Positions 25,728-37,600 of a DNA stretch of 64,000 bases are shown one piece after another. Both the position numbers and the translations under genes were made by a program. Every line of letters starts with the position of its first letter. The stretch's first letter is position 1. The notes below the pieces were generated by a model. It was not told the DNA's origin. It did no database searches and worked only from the letters and a program-made list of their open reading frames with translations. The stretch comes from Toxonevra muliebris (Eukaryota > Arthropoda > Insecta > Diptera > Pallopteridae), in NCBI GenBank assembly GCA_963691655.1, contig OY829326.1, positions 17,100,878 through 17,164,877 on the forward strand. Direction: 5' to 3'.

Positions 25728-27652
25728 AACTAGCTGACCCGGCAGAAGTTGTTCTGCCTTTTCTACGAAGAAGCGAAAAAATTGAATTATTTCAATGAAG
25801 AAGAATGAAGTTTCTTGGTGTTTAAAATTGAACATTGGTAATGACAATTCAAGCTTCAAGGACGTACATTGAATTTGGTAAAAATTCTAGATTTAAAAAT
25901 GAGACATCGAAATTGGCATTTTTAAAACTATTAAATTTGCAAAAGCATATCAAAGACCGTTCTAGAAGTTATATCTAATTCCAAAAACTATTTAAAAATA
26001 AGGACCCATATGCTATTTATTATAAAAATAATAATTTAAATAAAAAATATTTTTAATATACCACGTTTTTAAAATGGACTAAAAAGTATAAAATAATTTC
26101 TCCTAACCCCACCCCATACAGATTCACAACCACATATAGATTCCTTATCCCATATAGATTGTCTTGGAAATTTTTAACTGTGAATTTTAGTAGGATGAAA
26201 ATACTTGTATGATTTAAGAAAAGTTCGTTATTGTTCTCTCTCTCATTTGTCTTTAAATTTGTGTATGTATACGCATATACATATATTCTACTCCCACTAA
26301 AGCAATGATTTTAACAACGATGAATTAATGCTTTAATCTATGAAAAAAAACGGAAAAACTTCCGATGCTAATATTTTAAATATTATTATATTTTAGATAC
26401 TTCATATTGAAAGCGAGTTAATATAAACGTGATAAAATAGAATTTATTATAGAATTTATTACAGCGCCACCTATCGGACTTTGACATAGCCAGGCAGGTT
26501 CTTGAGATATTTCATAAATTAGTGGAAATAATAGTAAAAATAATAATAAGAAAAAATAGAAGTAGAAAAACAGTAAAAAAGTAGTAAAAATAACAATAAA
26601 TTGTAGAAAAATGTAGTAAAAAAGTGGTAAAAAGTATAAGTAGTAGTCGAATATAAGAAGAAAATGTTGGAAAAAATAAATTAAAATAGTAGTAGAAAAT
26701 AGAAGTGGAGCATGATGCAACACCCACTAATCCAACAAACTGAGAGAATTTTTTAAATCTGGTATTGACAAATAATACTTCCATACTAAGATATCCCGTA
26801 ATGAAAATTCAGGGTATATTGTGGGTGTCACAAAAAAGTATAAGAAAATAGTAGTAGAAATAGTAGTAGAAAAGGTAGTAGGAAAAATAATAGAAAATAG
26901 TATTACAAATTATTGTAAAGAAGTAGTAAAAAGGTAGCAGAAAAAGTAGTAGAAAAATAGTTTAACATAGTAATACAAAAATAGTAAAAATGGAGTAGAA
27001 AGAGTGGTAGAAATAATAGTAAAAAAGAGTAGTAGAAAAAACTGTTAAAAGTAGTAAAAAATAGTAGTGAAAAATAGTAGAAAGTAGTAGAAAATAAGAA
27101 AAAATGTGTTAAAAAAGTAGTAGAAAAAAGTACTAAAATAGCAATAGAAAATATTGGTTGAAAAAGTAGTAGGAAATAAGAAAAATTTGAAGAAAAAAGA
27201 AGATTAAAAGTAGTAGAAAATAGTAGTAGAAAATAAAAGTGAAGCATGGTGCCACACCAACTAATCCAACAAACCAAAAGAATTTAAATTTTAGTACCGT
27301 ACCATAAATTCCTCCTAAGATATCTCATAATGGAAATCCAGGTAATATAAAAGATGCCACACCCCTCTGTCAATCCCACCCATATTTTTGTTGTAGCATG
27401 ACATTGTCAATTCTCGTTATTGTACCAAATTTCAGCACTGTGCTATTAATGGTTCTTGAGATATACCCAAAAAACTATTAGGATTGTATGGGAGGTGCCA
27501 CGCCCACTTTACTAAAAGCCATTATGAATAGCTATGATCCATCCTCCCGCCTAAGAAAATATATTCTGGAAATATGACTTCAATCGGTCCATACGTTCAG
27601 AAGTTACGCTATGACATACACACAAAACTCTACGATTATATATATATAAAGA
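25728..27652. mobile_element. Unclassified dispersed repeat with arthropod-type ends
   Basis: Starts ACTAGCTGACCCGGCAGAAG and ends with CGGTCCATACGTTCAGAAGT, a short CACACAAAACTC part and (TA)n AAAGAT. I recall similar starts and ends in dispersed repeats of many insect genomes, but cannot name the family. No transposase or RT is readable. Its middle is expanded by purine-rich GTA/GAA repeats (26520-27245). Confidence 0.5.
26520..27245. repeat. Purine-rich degenerate repeat, AGTAGTAGAAAAATAG type
   Basis: Two blocks (about 26520-26712 and 26828-27245) of AGTAGTA, GAAAAATAGT and similar words. The plus strand is nearly all A, G and T with almost no C. The matching minus-strand frames give Phe/Leu/Tyr-rich nonsense peptides, which I do not treat as genes. 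A 38-bp word (AGAAAATAGAAGTGGAGCATG / AAATAAAAGTGAAGCATGGTG, then CACACCAACTAATCCAACAAAC) ends both blocks, so the unit as a whole is duplicated. Confidence 0.8.
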
Positions 27653-27828
27653 TAACTATGATACTTACTTCATTCAAGGAATCTAAATGAGTTTTAGCGT
27701 AATATTTTCTTTTTATTTTATTATTAATAATAGCAGACAGCAAATGCATAACAATTTACATAGTAAATTGTAGGATTTTATATAATAATGCCAGTAGATT
27801 AAAGCAATAAAACGAATGCAAATTTAAA

Positions 27829-29526
27829 TTAACTTTCCTTTACACCATATTTCAATTCCAATTCTAAACGCGCCAATTTTTCTTTGCTTTCCAATTCAGC
27901 TTTCCTCAATTCAAACAATTTATTTTGCCATTCCAAAGCAATTTTTAACTTACGCTTCTCTAAACGAATTTTCTGTTTTTCCACCTTTTTGAATATTCGT
28001 AATTTTTTTTGTTTAAATTTCAATATTTCTCGATCTGATTTCATAAGTTGATGCTGCATTGTTGTTAAATGTTCAATAAAAGCATCATTATTATCCATAA
28101 GAAAATCGGCTTCGGTTATCATAGGTAGTTCTTCTTCTTGAACATCAGTTGGTTCTTCTTGTCTCTCTTCAATTTGTTGTGGTGGATTTTGTTGTTGTTG
28201 TTCATATTTTTTTAATTCTATTTCCTCGAACAAATTTCCAGGCATCTCCATAGTATCAGCATTGTTAGAATTTTCATTGATTACTGCAAATTTTACATCT
28301 TCATCCATACTTTGACTTGTATCAATGTCAACATAGGAAAATTTAAATTGATTAAATTTAGCTTTATTCGCTTCGAATTCTTCACCGAAAATCTGCTGCA
28401 GTTTACTATAAAAAGGACAGATTTTTATCATTCGATCTGTAAATGAAGACAAAGTATTAGTGTGAAAATCAATAAGTACGAGATTTTAAAAATACGATAA
28501 TCATTTCAAAAACAAAATATTGGAGAGCTAAACTTAATCGCGTTGAACATTAAACATCCTTAAAGGAATTATACACTGTTTGTGAAATGAAACCGAGACA
28601 GCTGGGACTCCAGTCTAGTATTATACCACTAGACCCCCAGGAATCCACTTTGCATTGATTGAAAATTGATTACTTATTATCCGATTTTAAAGGTTTTACA
28701 TGAAATATGTTTCTTGTTAGCTTAGCTCACTATATCAAATTTTCTATTCTTATTCTTATCAATATTTTCTATGATATTGTTTTTTGAAATTTTCACTTGA
28801 ATGGGAGGTAGGCGTGGCTATTGCCATTTGCTTAAAATTTTGACAAAAGTTATGTTAAAGACTATTTCAATGAAGTATGCCAAATTTGATATGTATATTC
28901 ATGCCTACGGCGATCAAAATCAGTATACCCTGTTCAGCGTGTGTAGGGTATTAAAAGACTTACCACCTCATTATGTAAAACGCAGATCGTCGTGACACTT
29001 TGCGTTGCTTGGGTTTTGTTTGTATATTCGTCACTTTACAAAAACAAAACACAAGCAACACAAAGTATCACGACAATTTGCGTTTTATATATGTAACTAA
29101 TAAGGGGGTTGAACTCTTCCGCCTATTGAACAATCTATGGATTCACTAGTAGATCATAGACATAATATTTTAATTACCTCTAACACCGAAGAGTCCTTCA
29201 GTCTTTTCCATTTGAATTCCTTCTTTGGAATATCGCCATTGTTTTGTTTTCAAATAGCACTTCTTTAAATATCGCACTTTCCAACGAATCAAATTCCAAC
29301 TTGGACTTATTTTCTGCTCTTCAATTAATTTTCTGTAGTAGCTCTGCGCAGTGGGCATCTGAAAATAATATTTGTTATACAAAGTTACCAACTGGAAAAC
29401 GAGAATCACAATTTCTTCATAACTTACCTCAAAGTTTTTATTCTCTATTAAATAGTCAAGAATCAATGTAACTTCGTGCTCTGACCATTTTCTGCGAGGC
29501 CTGGTTTCTTCAAGTTTTGAAGCCAT
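27829..29526 (-). CDS. SANT/Myb-like DNA-binding protein with coiled-coil tail, three exons
   Basis: Model on the minus strand: exon 1 29526-29428, exon 2 29358-29178, exon 3 28436-27829, giving 295 residues from ATG at 29526 to a stop at 27829. Introns are GTAAGT..TTTTCAG (69 nt) and GTAATT..TTTACAG (741 nt), and the joins keep frame (phase 0, then phase 1 making G|AT, Asp). Residues 10-115 look like a trihelix/SANT-type domain: RRKWSEHEVTLILDYL, AQSYYRKL, WNLIRWKVRYLKKCYLK, then CPFYSKLQQIFGEEF. A Gln/Glu-rich acidic middle follows, and the last 80 residues form a Lys/Glu coiled coil (KLRIFKKVEKQKIRLEKRK). Likely a nuclear DNA-binding regulator or a domesticated transposon-type protein; I do not recognise a specific orthologue. 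A minus-strand AATAAA lies at 27712-27717. Confidence 0.75.
28978..29085. repeat. 108-bp TA-flanked hairpin in intron 2 of the SANT-like gene
   Basis: Arms of about 43 bp (28978-29020, 29043-29085) are inverted copies with about five differences, with TA at both outer edges. The shape is that of a mariner-type MITE or foldback. It sits about 90 bp from the exon 2 donor of the minus-strand gene. Confidence 0.8.
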
Positions 29527-30477
29527 TAGTAGCGAAAAACTAATTGAGTAATATATATTTATTAATACTTTTTTCTAAATTCAGCACAAAAATCAGCCTC
29601 ATTTATTCACAATCGCGATACAACTGAAAATTTTCCACTGAAATTTTGCTACCTGTAGCAAAAAATTGCGTTTCTGTTATGTATGCTGATGCATACTGTT
29701 AGTTGCTTTCTAGCAAAGCTACTGAATTGTTGTTGCTTTGTAGCAATAATGCTACACTGCTGTGTGAAAGAGTGAGACGAAGAATAATAAGGGTTTATAA
29801 GATACAGTAAAATTTAGCAAACAAAGCAAAAACAAATTCTACAAAACGATTTCTGTATAAGAGAAATATTTTGTGTATGTGAGAGAGAATGAGAGAGATA
29901 GAAAGCAAAATGAAAAAATCAATAGCTGTTAACTTTACACTTTTACAATGGCAAACGCAGAAATAGAAATAAGTATACACATTTGTTTTTTTTTTTTTTT
30001 TGGTTGTTGTTGTTGTTAAAATTGTACCGAAATGTGAAGAGAACCCAACACAAGAATAACTGAAGTAGTACAGTTATAAGCAAAAGGCAATAAGCACGCT
30101 ACAGTCAGTCTTAAATCTATTTGCACTATAGCACTGGCACTGTTCCGCGCTCTGCTCTGAGGTTGAGTCTTTATTCTGGCAATGAGAATACCATATTTGT
30201 GCCATCAACGCTTAAATGCTTCGAAAACTTTCCACTTTGAGCATTGATACAAGAATGAAAGTTCCTTCCAATTGTTTAAAACTTGAATTGCAATATTTTA
30301 TTGGCTTTTAAATATGTTTCACATGTACTCGTAGCTACGTTGTTAAAGTTTTACAAATTTTTATTTAATACCACAAACACAGTCCTCTTTTCTCCAATTC
30401 TTCGTTTAATGCATGCTTCTCTTGCTTTAGATATTTACGCATATTTCCTTTTCTAATCTAAAGTACAATTTTTATTG
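29527..30477. other. Upstream region of the minus-strand SANT-like gene
   Basis: Holds the expected promoter of the SANT-like gene. The words TTGCTA / TAGCAA occur several times at 29640-29760, including the palindrome TTGCTACCTGTAGCAA. Short T-rich and GTT runs lie near 29985-30020. No TATA box could be assigned with confidence. Confidence 0.35.
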
Positions 30478-30808
30478 GACCGTTTTCTCAATGTCCGGTT
30501 AAGCACTAATCGGAACTTACAACTACTACTAACCGTCGGTTAACCCTTCGGAGGGCGCGCCGCAGCAAATTATCCGCAAACTGTTTAATTTGTGTCTTTA
30601 AATTCTAATCATAGTAGCATAACATTTAAAAACAAATGCTTAAAATATATTTTAATATCACTAGAAAGCAATCACTTAATTTATTTTTTGATATATTAAT
30701 TAAATATAAATGAAATTAAACTCGCGCTCTCTCGTGAAACTTTTCAGAGCGCGCCCTCCGAAGGGTTAAAATTCGGATTAGTGCTTAACCGGACATTGGG
30801 AAAACGAC
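30478..30808. mobile_element. MITE with two pairs of inverted blocks
   Basis: The outer pair, near 30480-30520 and 30770-30808, shares CAATGTCCGGTTAAGCACTA and its complement. An inner pair, AACCCTTCGGAGGGCGCGCC (30541-30560) and GGCGCGCCCTCCGAAGGGTT-type at 30750-30768, is GC-rich and also inverted. No frame. Edge duplications are unclear. Confidence 0.75.
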
Positions 30809-33800
30809 CCTAAATATAGTTGCAAGAGTATTTATAGCTAACTTCCATAAAGATTTCTTTAGCTGACATCAATTCACGTTTAATCGGTAAAATCATTTTA
30901 TCTATACCCGTAGGTTGTATACCCTTCGGTAAATGGCATTCTCCTGCATGTAAAATCTTTAAATCTCTATAAATGAATGAATAAATATGAATAAAAATAA
31001 ATCTCTAAAAAGGTTTTCAAAAAACTTACACCGCTTCGTCTTGCATTTTGCACTAATAATATACTTTTTCTAAAAGATTATTTGTAAAATAAAAGATAAA
31101 AATTGAAAGAAAAAACAGAATAATTTATTTTTCATTTATCAATCAAATTTGATTTTTAAAAAAATTTATTATGTTTTTGATCACAGTAAACTCACGACAG
31201 TAACGATTTTCAATGTAACAAAAAGCGCTTTAGACAAAATGCCAGCTGTACCATTAAGTCATGAATGAAATCGATTTTTCTATCACTGCCAATTTGTTAG
31301 TATATCGATTGAATGTCTAGCAAATTATATGTGCCTGTTCGTATGAGTGTAAACATTGAATCATTTGTGCTAGTTTTCTAAATTTATCTTTTATTTTTAT
31401 TTTCTTTTGAATTGTAGTATTTGAGTAATCGGAAATGCTAAATACTTAATACATTATCAAAGAAGCACATTTATACACGAAACCAAGCAGAAAATTTTGT
31501 GGTTTAGTTTTAGACAAAATTTTTACGGATTTCCTTTTATGTTTATTTTTCGGGTTATATTCGCAAAAATGAGGCGCACTTGATCTAGCATTCCTTTAGT
31601 TTTTTTAATTCCATTTCGAAAGTGATTTTTTATAAGAAGAGATCCAGTGTTCCCGTTCTGAGACTAAAGTTGCAATTTGCAATCTCTTTAACTGCTTAGA
31701 GACGACTTTTCGAAAATTTCAGACTTTTTAAGACAAAAGGTACATTTTCAAACAAAAATAAAAAATCTACATTTAAAAAAGCAGTATTTTTATAAATTTT
31801 TTTGGTATAATATTTTTAGGTTCCCCACTGGAATATTATTAAATATGGTAAAAAAAAATATATATATATGGGACATTCTCTGTCAATGTCCAAAATTGGT
31901 TAAGGTATTTTAGGGAATGTTTGGGCTCAAACGAAAGCTTATTATCTCTAGTTTCGAATGCAATAAGGTTTTTTAATTTTGCATGATGGCTGACCAATAT
32001 GGCAGCTGCAAGTCTACCACCTCACCATAAAATAATAGTTTTATCAAGCGTACAAGTCAATATAAAAAAACAGATAAAGCCTTTTTTCGTATATTTTTTT
32101 TTCGCTGAATATCAATCTAATATTATTTTTCACGGGATATGTCACGTGTTGTCCCTAACCTCAAAAAAGGTTGTTTTCGGGTCTTACGCTTACCAAAATT
32201 ATCATATAACGACGGGAAAGGCTTATTTTTGTGTAGTTTCAGCTGATAAACAAGAGTCTCATATTATTTAAATATATATATATAAATTAGAAAAACAAAA
32301 AAATAAAATTAAATTCAGAACACAAGCGATTCTGGACAATTAGCGGTCAAAATATCTGAACTTTAATTATTTTCATTATCGGGCTGTGGTCGATATTTCG
32401 ACTGTTCGAAATTCAGGAATAAAAATTCTGTTCTTCAAGATTCTGCTTTTTAAAATTTGGCCACATTTTTCTGCTTCAAAAATTCTGTTTCTCGAAATTC
32501 TGCGAAAAAAAGTTCGTATTTTTTAACATAATACTGTGGTTTTTGTTTTTATATGCAAAATTGGTCATACATAGTATTGTTTCTAAAACTTTAGTTTATT
32601 TTAAACTATTTATTATGGAAAATTGAAAGAATATAAGAAACTGAACCAATAAATTTATATTTAAGATATACATGTAAAGCAATCTATTTTAAAAAGAATT
32701 TAAAATATATTTGCAGAATCATGTGAAACAGAATTTTTCATAAGCAGAAAAGACAGAATTTTTATTTGAAAAGCATTTAATTTTTTCAAAAACAGAATTT
32801 CGTTCAGGAGAATTTTGTAATACAGAATATGCTCCCATTATTATCATTTGTAATACAAAAGACCAATATTAACCCTTAAATACTAATCTTAAACTGGAGT
32901 CGCTTACATACTAAATCGTAATTTTCACGATTTTTTTTTTATTGACAATAAAAACACTTTCTTTTTACAAATTCTTTCTCAGAATTTACATTAAATCTGT
33001 TAAAACAACATTAAAGAGTGAGAAAATTCAAGTTTCAAAATATTTTTTCGTGTCTCACGCTGCAAATTTTTAATTCTGGTTCGTAAATTTTACGAATGGT
33101 TAGTATTTGGTTATTAAAAAAAATGTGATTGGGAATTTTCGGAACTTTTTAAAATATCTCAACGACAACATTGAAGAGTCCTATTGCGAATCTTGATCAA
33201 CTATCGGAGAACGAGCGACTAGTTTTAGTTTGTTTATTGTGAACTTCGAGTTGATCGATCAGAAACAATCAGTGAATTTTGGTGATCGACTCGTTTTTTT
33301 TTTAAATAAAAGTTAAAATGTAAATATATTTCAAAAAATGTATACATTGAAAATTTATTTTAATTAATTTAAAGTCACAATAGTAACAAGTCGATTCAAT
33401 AGTCGACCGAGATTCACAATAAGTTCTGACATTTCAACCAAATAACCTTTTCCAGCAAAGCAATTTTTAAACTTCTTCATTCCAATTTTCTTAGCTTTTA
33501 AAAACTATAATAAGTCTACGCAGCCTATTGTTTTTTGAAAAGTTCAAAGGAAAGTTTCGATTTTTTTAGATATAAAAATGAAAGTTTATCATTAAACATA
33601 TTTCCAAAGATCGCTTAAAGCTTCAAGCTTTTTGTTGTAAGAATAAAATCTTCCGGTTGTTCTTAATTTTAAATGCAAATGAAATTTTTCTTACAAACAA
33701 CATTTCAACATTTAGCACTACTATTGTAAATCAAACTCTTTAAACGATGAATGAATTAATAAAAATAAAAAACTGAAAGCAGCATTGGAAATGGTAATAG

Positions 33801-34549
33801 CAACTCTCCTCACAGAAGAACATATTTTTGCTATAGCATTTCCATGAAAGCGACTTTGGGCATGTGGTATACATACAAATGTATAGCCGTAGTATAGCAT
33901 AATATGTGCAATGTATCTATGTGCATATGTATGTATGTGTGTGTACTAGTAGTAGACTAGTAGCAGGCAAGTTGCCTGCATAACTTGCCATTTCGCAAAT
34001 GCTGCAGTTGTTGCACAGACAGTGACAGTAGCATTTCGGTTAAAACTTGGCAACTTGGGCAGTTATCGCTGATGCTAGTTAAAAGAGAACATTGCTACTA
34101 CTTGAGAGTAGGATAGGATAGGATGTTGATGATGATGACGTTGGTGATGATCATCATTCGTTCTTTCGTTTGCAATGAAGGTCACTTTATGCTGTTTATG
34201 GATATTGTATCCGTTAGTTTGCTTATGATTTGATGTAGAATTTTCGTACTCATATTTGGTATGCTTGTTATGAAGTTGCAACTGCTGCCACTGTTTGTTT
34301 TGTTATTGTATTGTCTTTTGTATTTATGTATACAGATTGTGATGTTTAACTTAAGTTTTTTGAGGATGTTGTTTGCTACTTGTCGAAATCAAATTGGTTA
34401 AAGAATTGGCCTTAAACGTTGTAGAACGAATTGTATGTAAACAGAATACAAACAAACAAACAAATATACAAACAATCCTAACATTCTATCATAAATATTT
34501 TTGGTTTGATTTTACAACATTATTTGTGTATTGCAACTCATTTTTACAG
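30809..34549. other. Non-coding DNA upstream of the first visible zormin-like exon
   Basis: AT-rich, likely intron. Between 32400 and 32835 the word AATTCTG on the left half and CAGAATT on the right half recur many times, suggesting a degraded palindromic element. A GAT-rich patch lies near 34110-34160. No supported exon. Confidence 0.5.
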
Positions 34550-34672
34550 AGTCCCGATAAAATATACATTAAGGTAGTTGAACTTGAACCAAAAATCACA
34601 ACATTAGGCGCTAATTTCGATGAGTCCTTGCATATGCAGAGGGATCACGATGAGACTGTTAGGAATATACAG
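34550..34672 (+). CDS. zormin: Zormin-like exon, 41 codons, first visible
   Basis: A pyrimidine-rich acceptor ending TTTTTACAG precedes it and GTGAGT follows. It encodes 41 codons in phase 0 at both ends, beginning SPDKIYIKVVE. There is no in-frame Met that would make a convincing start, so it is internal. It leads straight into the spectrin exon after a 70-nt intron. Confidence 0.75.
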
Positions 34673-37600
34673 GTGAGTGTTGCGTTGAGTCGTTGAGCGA
34701 ACATTAAATATTAATCAAATCTTATGTAATTTGTTATTATAGAATCTACCCGGCCCCATGGATGAGTTTGTGGAGAAAGCTGACAAACTGCTCGCCAGCA
34801 AACGTATCAGTTCCGAACTTGTCAACGCCATGGCCGACACATTGAACATTATCTGGCAAGACATTTTACATTTGCTGCACGATCGACAACACATTCTGCA
34901 CTTGTGCACACAATTCCACGACAAAATGACACAGTGTCAACGCCGCATGGATTCGCTTGAGGTGGCATGCATCGACACAATGTTGCCCATTGAAGTGGCA
35001 GCGGTACAAGAGTTCCTCAACAAATTCAAACAGCTGCGCATCGATATGCTAACAGCGGTAATGGCTGCACTCAAAGACGGCAACGAGCTGCTGGCACAGC
35101 TCCAAGAACTGGCGAACTTAGAAACGTTAGACACACGGCCAGATCATATAAAACGCGATGCCACGCGTGCCGTCCATCAAGTGCAACAGTGGTTGGAAGC
35201 GCTACATGATCGTCGCAATGCTCTGGAGATTGCATGGCAAACGCGAAAGCAACAGCTGGAGCAGTGTTTGGCGTTAGCGTTCCTTGGACGGGAATTGGAT
35301 GAGCTAGAGACTGCATTACGTCAGCAACGCAATGAGGTTTCCAGCATGTTCAGCTTGGGTGAATGTGAGCATACGGCAAACAATGCGCTGCACAACTACC
35401 GCGACTGGAAACAGCAAGCGTTACTTTTGCGTGATCGTGCTTTGAAAATAACACGCGCCAAAGAAAAGCTGCAAGCCTCGGGCACTTTTACTGGTGACGA
35501 AGCATGTGCGAGGGCGTACAATGTGCTGAGTGCGTGTACGGACCATTTAGATTTAGTCGATCAGCGTGAGCACTGGCTACAGCAGTCACGTGAGTTCTTC
35601 GCCAAGGCGGAGAATACGCTGACGGTATTGGAAAAGCTTGAAATTGAATTATCAAATGTAAAACTGCCACCGAATTCACCAGAAAGTTTTGCCATGTATT
35701 CGAAAGTGCTGCGCGATGTGCGTAACTTTACAGAAGAACCGCTGCGTCTGGGTTACAGCATACTGGATGAAGTTGGGCGTACACAACCCGAAACGCTTGG
35801 CGTAAAACGTGTACTAGATGAGATTGAAAATCGCAAAGTTTACATTGAGGGTATTTGTTCTGCGAGCAATGACGATCATCAACGTGTGCAGCGAGCGCTC
35901 TCCGAATTTCTCGAGCAATACAATGATCTGCTGTCGTGGTTAATGTCATCCGGACAAATGTATTTGCAGCAGCACGTGCATATGGGGCGCAATCTGCAAG
36001 AGAGTAAACAATTCTTACTACAGCATCATGAACTTATGCAAGATTTGGAGGTATGTTTCAGTTCTATGCAAAGAAGAGTGAACAAATAATTATAAATTTT
36101 CTATTTTCAATTCACAGATCAAAGGAGAACTCATCAATCTACTGCTGGAATCTATTAAAACACATCTAGAGTCGCTAAGTCCACAGCAACGTTACGATGT
36201 TGACTCAAAGGCTGAAGCTTTGCACAAACATTGGATTGAACTGAAGGATTTAGTGCTGAAACGAGTCGATCTTGTCTCGCTGCTCATTGAATTCTTTGAG
36301 AAAGCCAATCAGTTCGCAAATCAATTGGACAACTTGGATCGTCAGTTAACACAGACACCGGATCAGCAAAAACTGCAATTCTTACAGGAAACATGGAAGC
36401 ATATACGCGCCGATTATGGCGATTTGAAGAATCTAGGAGTGCGATTCATTAATATGAAAGTGTGTAAATTAGTGTATTATTATATTTATAAATTTTAGTT
36501 TGGAATTCTCTGCGTTTACTTTAGAGATATATTATATACATAAGGATATGCTAGCCTTAATAACTCTACACTAAATTGAAACTAACTTAATTTAAATAAC
36601 CAATGCTTTAAACTAACAAAATTTCATCTGCTCATCTTATTTATTTTCACATTTTCTAAACATATTCTTCCTGTATACATATGTAGAGGAAATATGAGAG
36701 ACGTTCAAGTACGAGTTTATATCAAGTTCCACCCTGGACCGTACAAAAATTGATGCCTTTGCAATCGGTAAATTTTACGTCCCTTGAATTGTGTTACCTT
36801 AGGCAGCAAACCTATATCGCCCTGTGTAAAATCTAATACTAAAATATCTTACTCTCTGATAAAAATTTAAAAGAGATTTGAAATTATAAATTTAATTGCA
36901 AAATATTCATAAAGATAGAGAAGCTTTCTGTGTTAAAAATAAGTACAATTCTAGTTAAGATTAAGGCAAAATTAAAATATTTGTATTGGACGTAAAAATT
37001 TTAAAATAAGTTTTGAAAATACCATGATATTATCGGCAGGTTCCATTACCCTCCTCTTGCTAATAACTACTTCTCAATGTCAATAATACTTCCATTTACA
37101 TGTTGCTTATCTATATGACATACTTGCATGTTGTATTATACTTAACCCTCAAACCCGTAAGGCCGCCTTCACTCTATTTTAATTAATGGAAAAGTGCAAA
37201 ATTTATTTATTTTTTTTAATTAATTGGCAGACCTGAAGAAAGAATAAACACACAATTTGTGGTCAGTTTGCATTTTTTGCGATCACGCGATTGATGTTTA
37301 TAGTTATTTTTATGTGTACAAAGTGTTGTTTTGTGACGAAAAATTATCGCGCATATAAGTTTTTTATTAAAATCTAAAAAAATCTGAAAAAAAATATTTC
37401 TAAGTCTCCTCATATACTGATGCTAAACTCAAAAACTAATAAAAAAAAATGGACTTCATATTCATTTTTCTTTCATCAATGACAACTGAAAACAACAATG
37501 CTGGTGTTTGTTTTATTATTATTTGAACCTTGCGGGTTAGAGGGTTGAGGCATTGTGGCTTTATAGACCTATTCCAGTACGTTTCCTTGCTTTCAGCTCA

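Noticed and set aside
26418..27277. Phe/Leu/Tyr-rich minus-strand frames resembling membrane proteins
   Set aside because: They are the complement of the purine-rich repeat. The hydrophobic look comes from TTT/TTA/TAC codons; there is no splice or start context.
34320..34435. Possible 5' exon between TATACAG and GTATGT
   Set aside because: All three frames contain a stop within the putative exon, so it cannot be coding, although a 5' UTR exon is not excluded.
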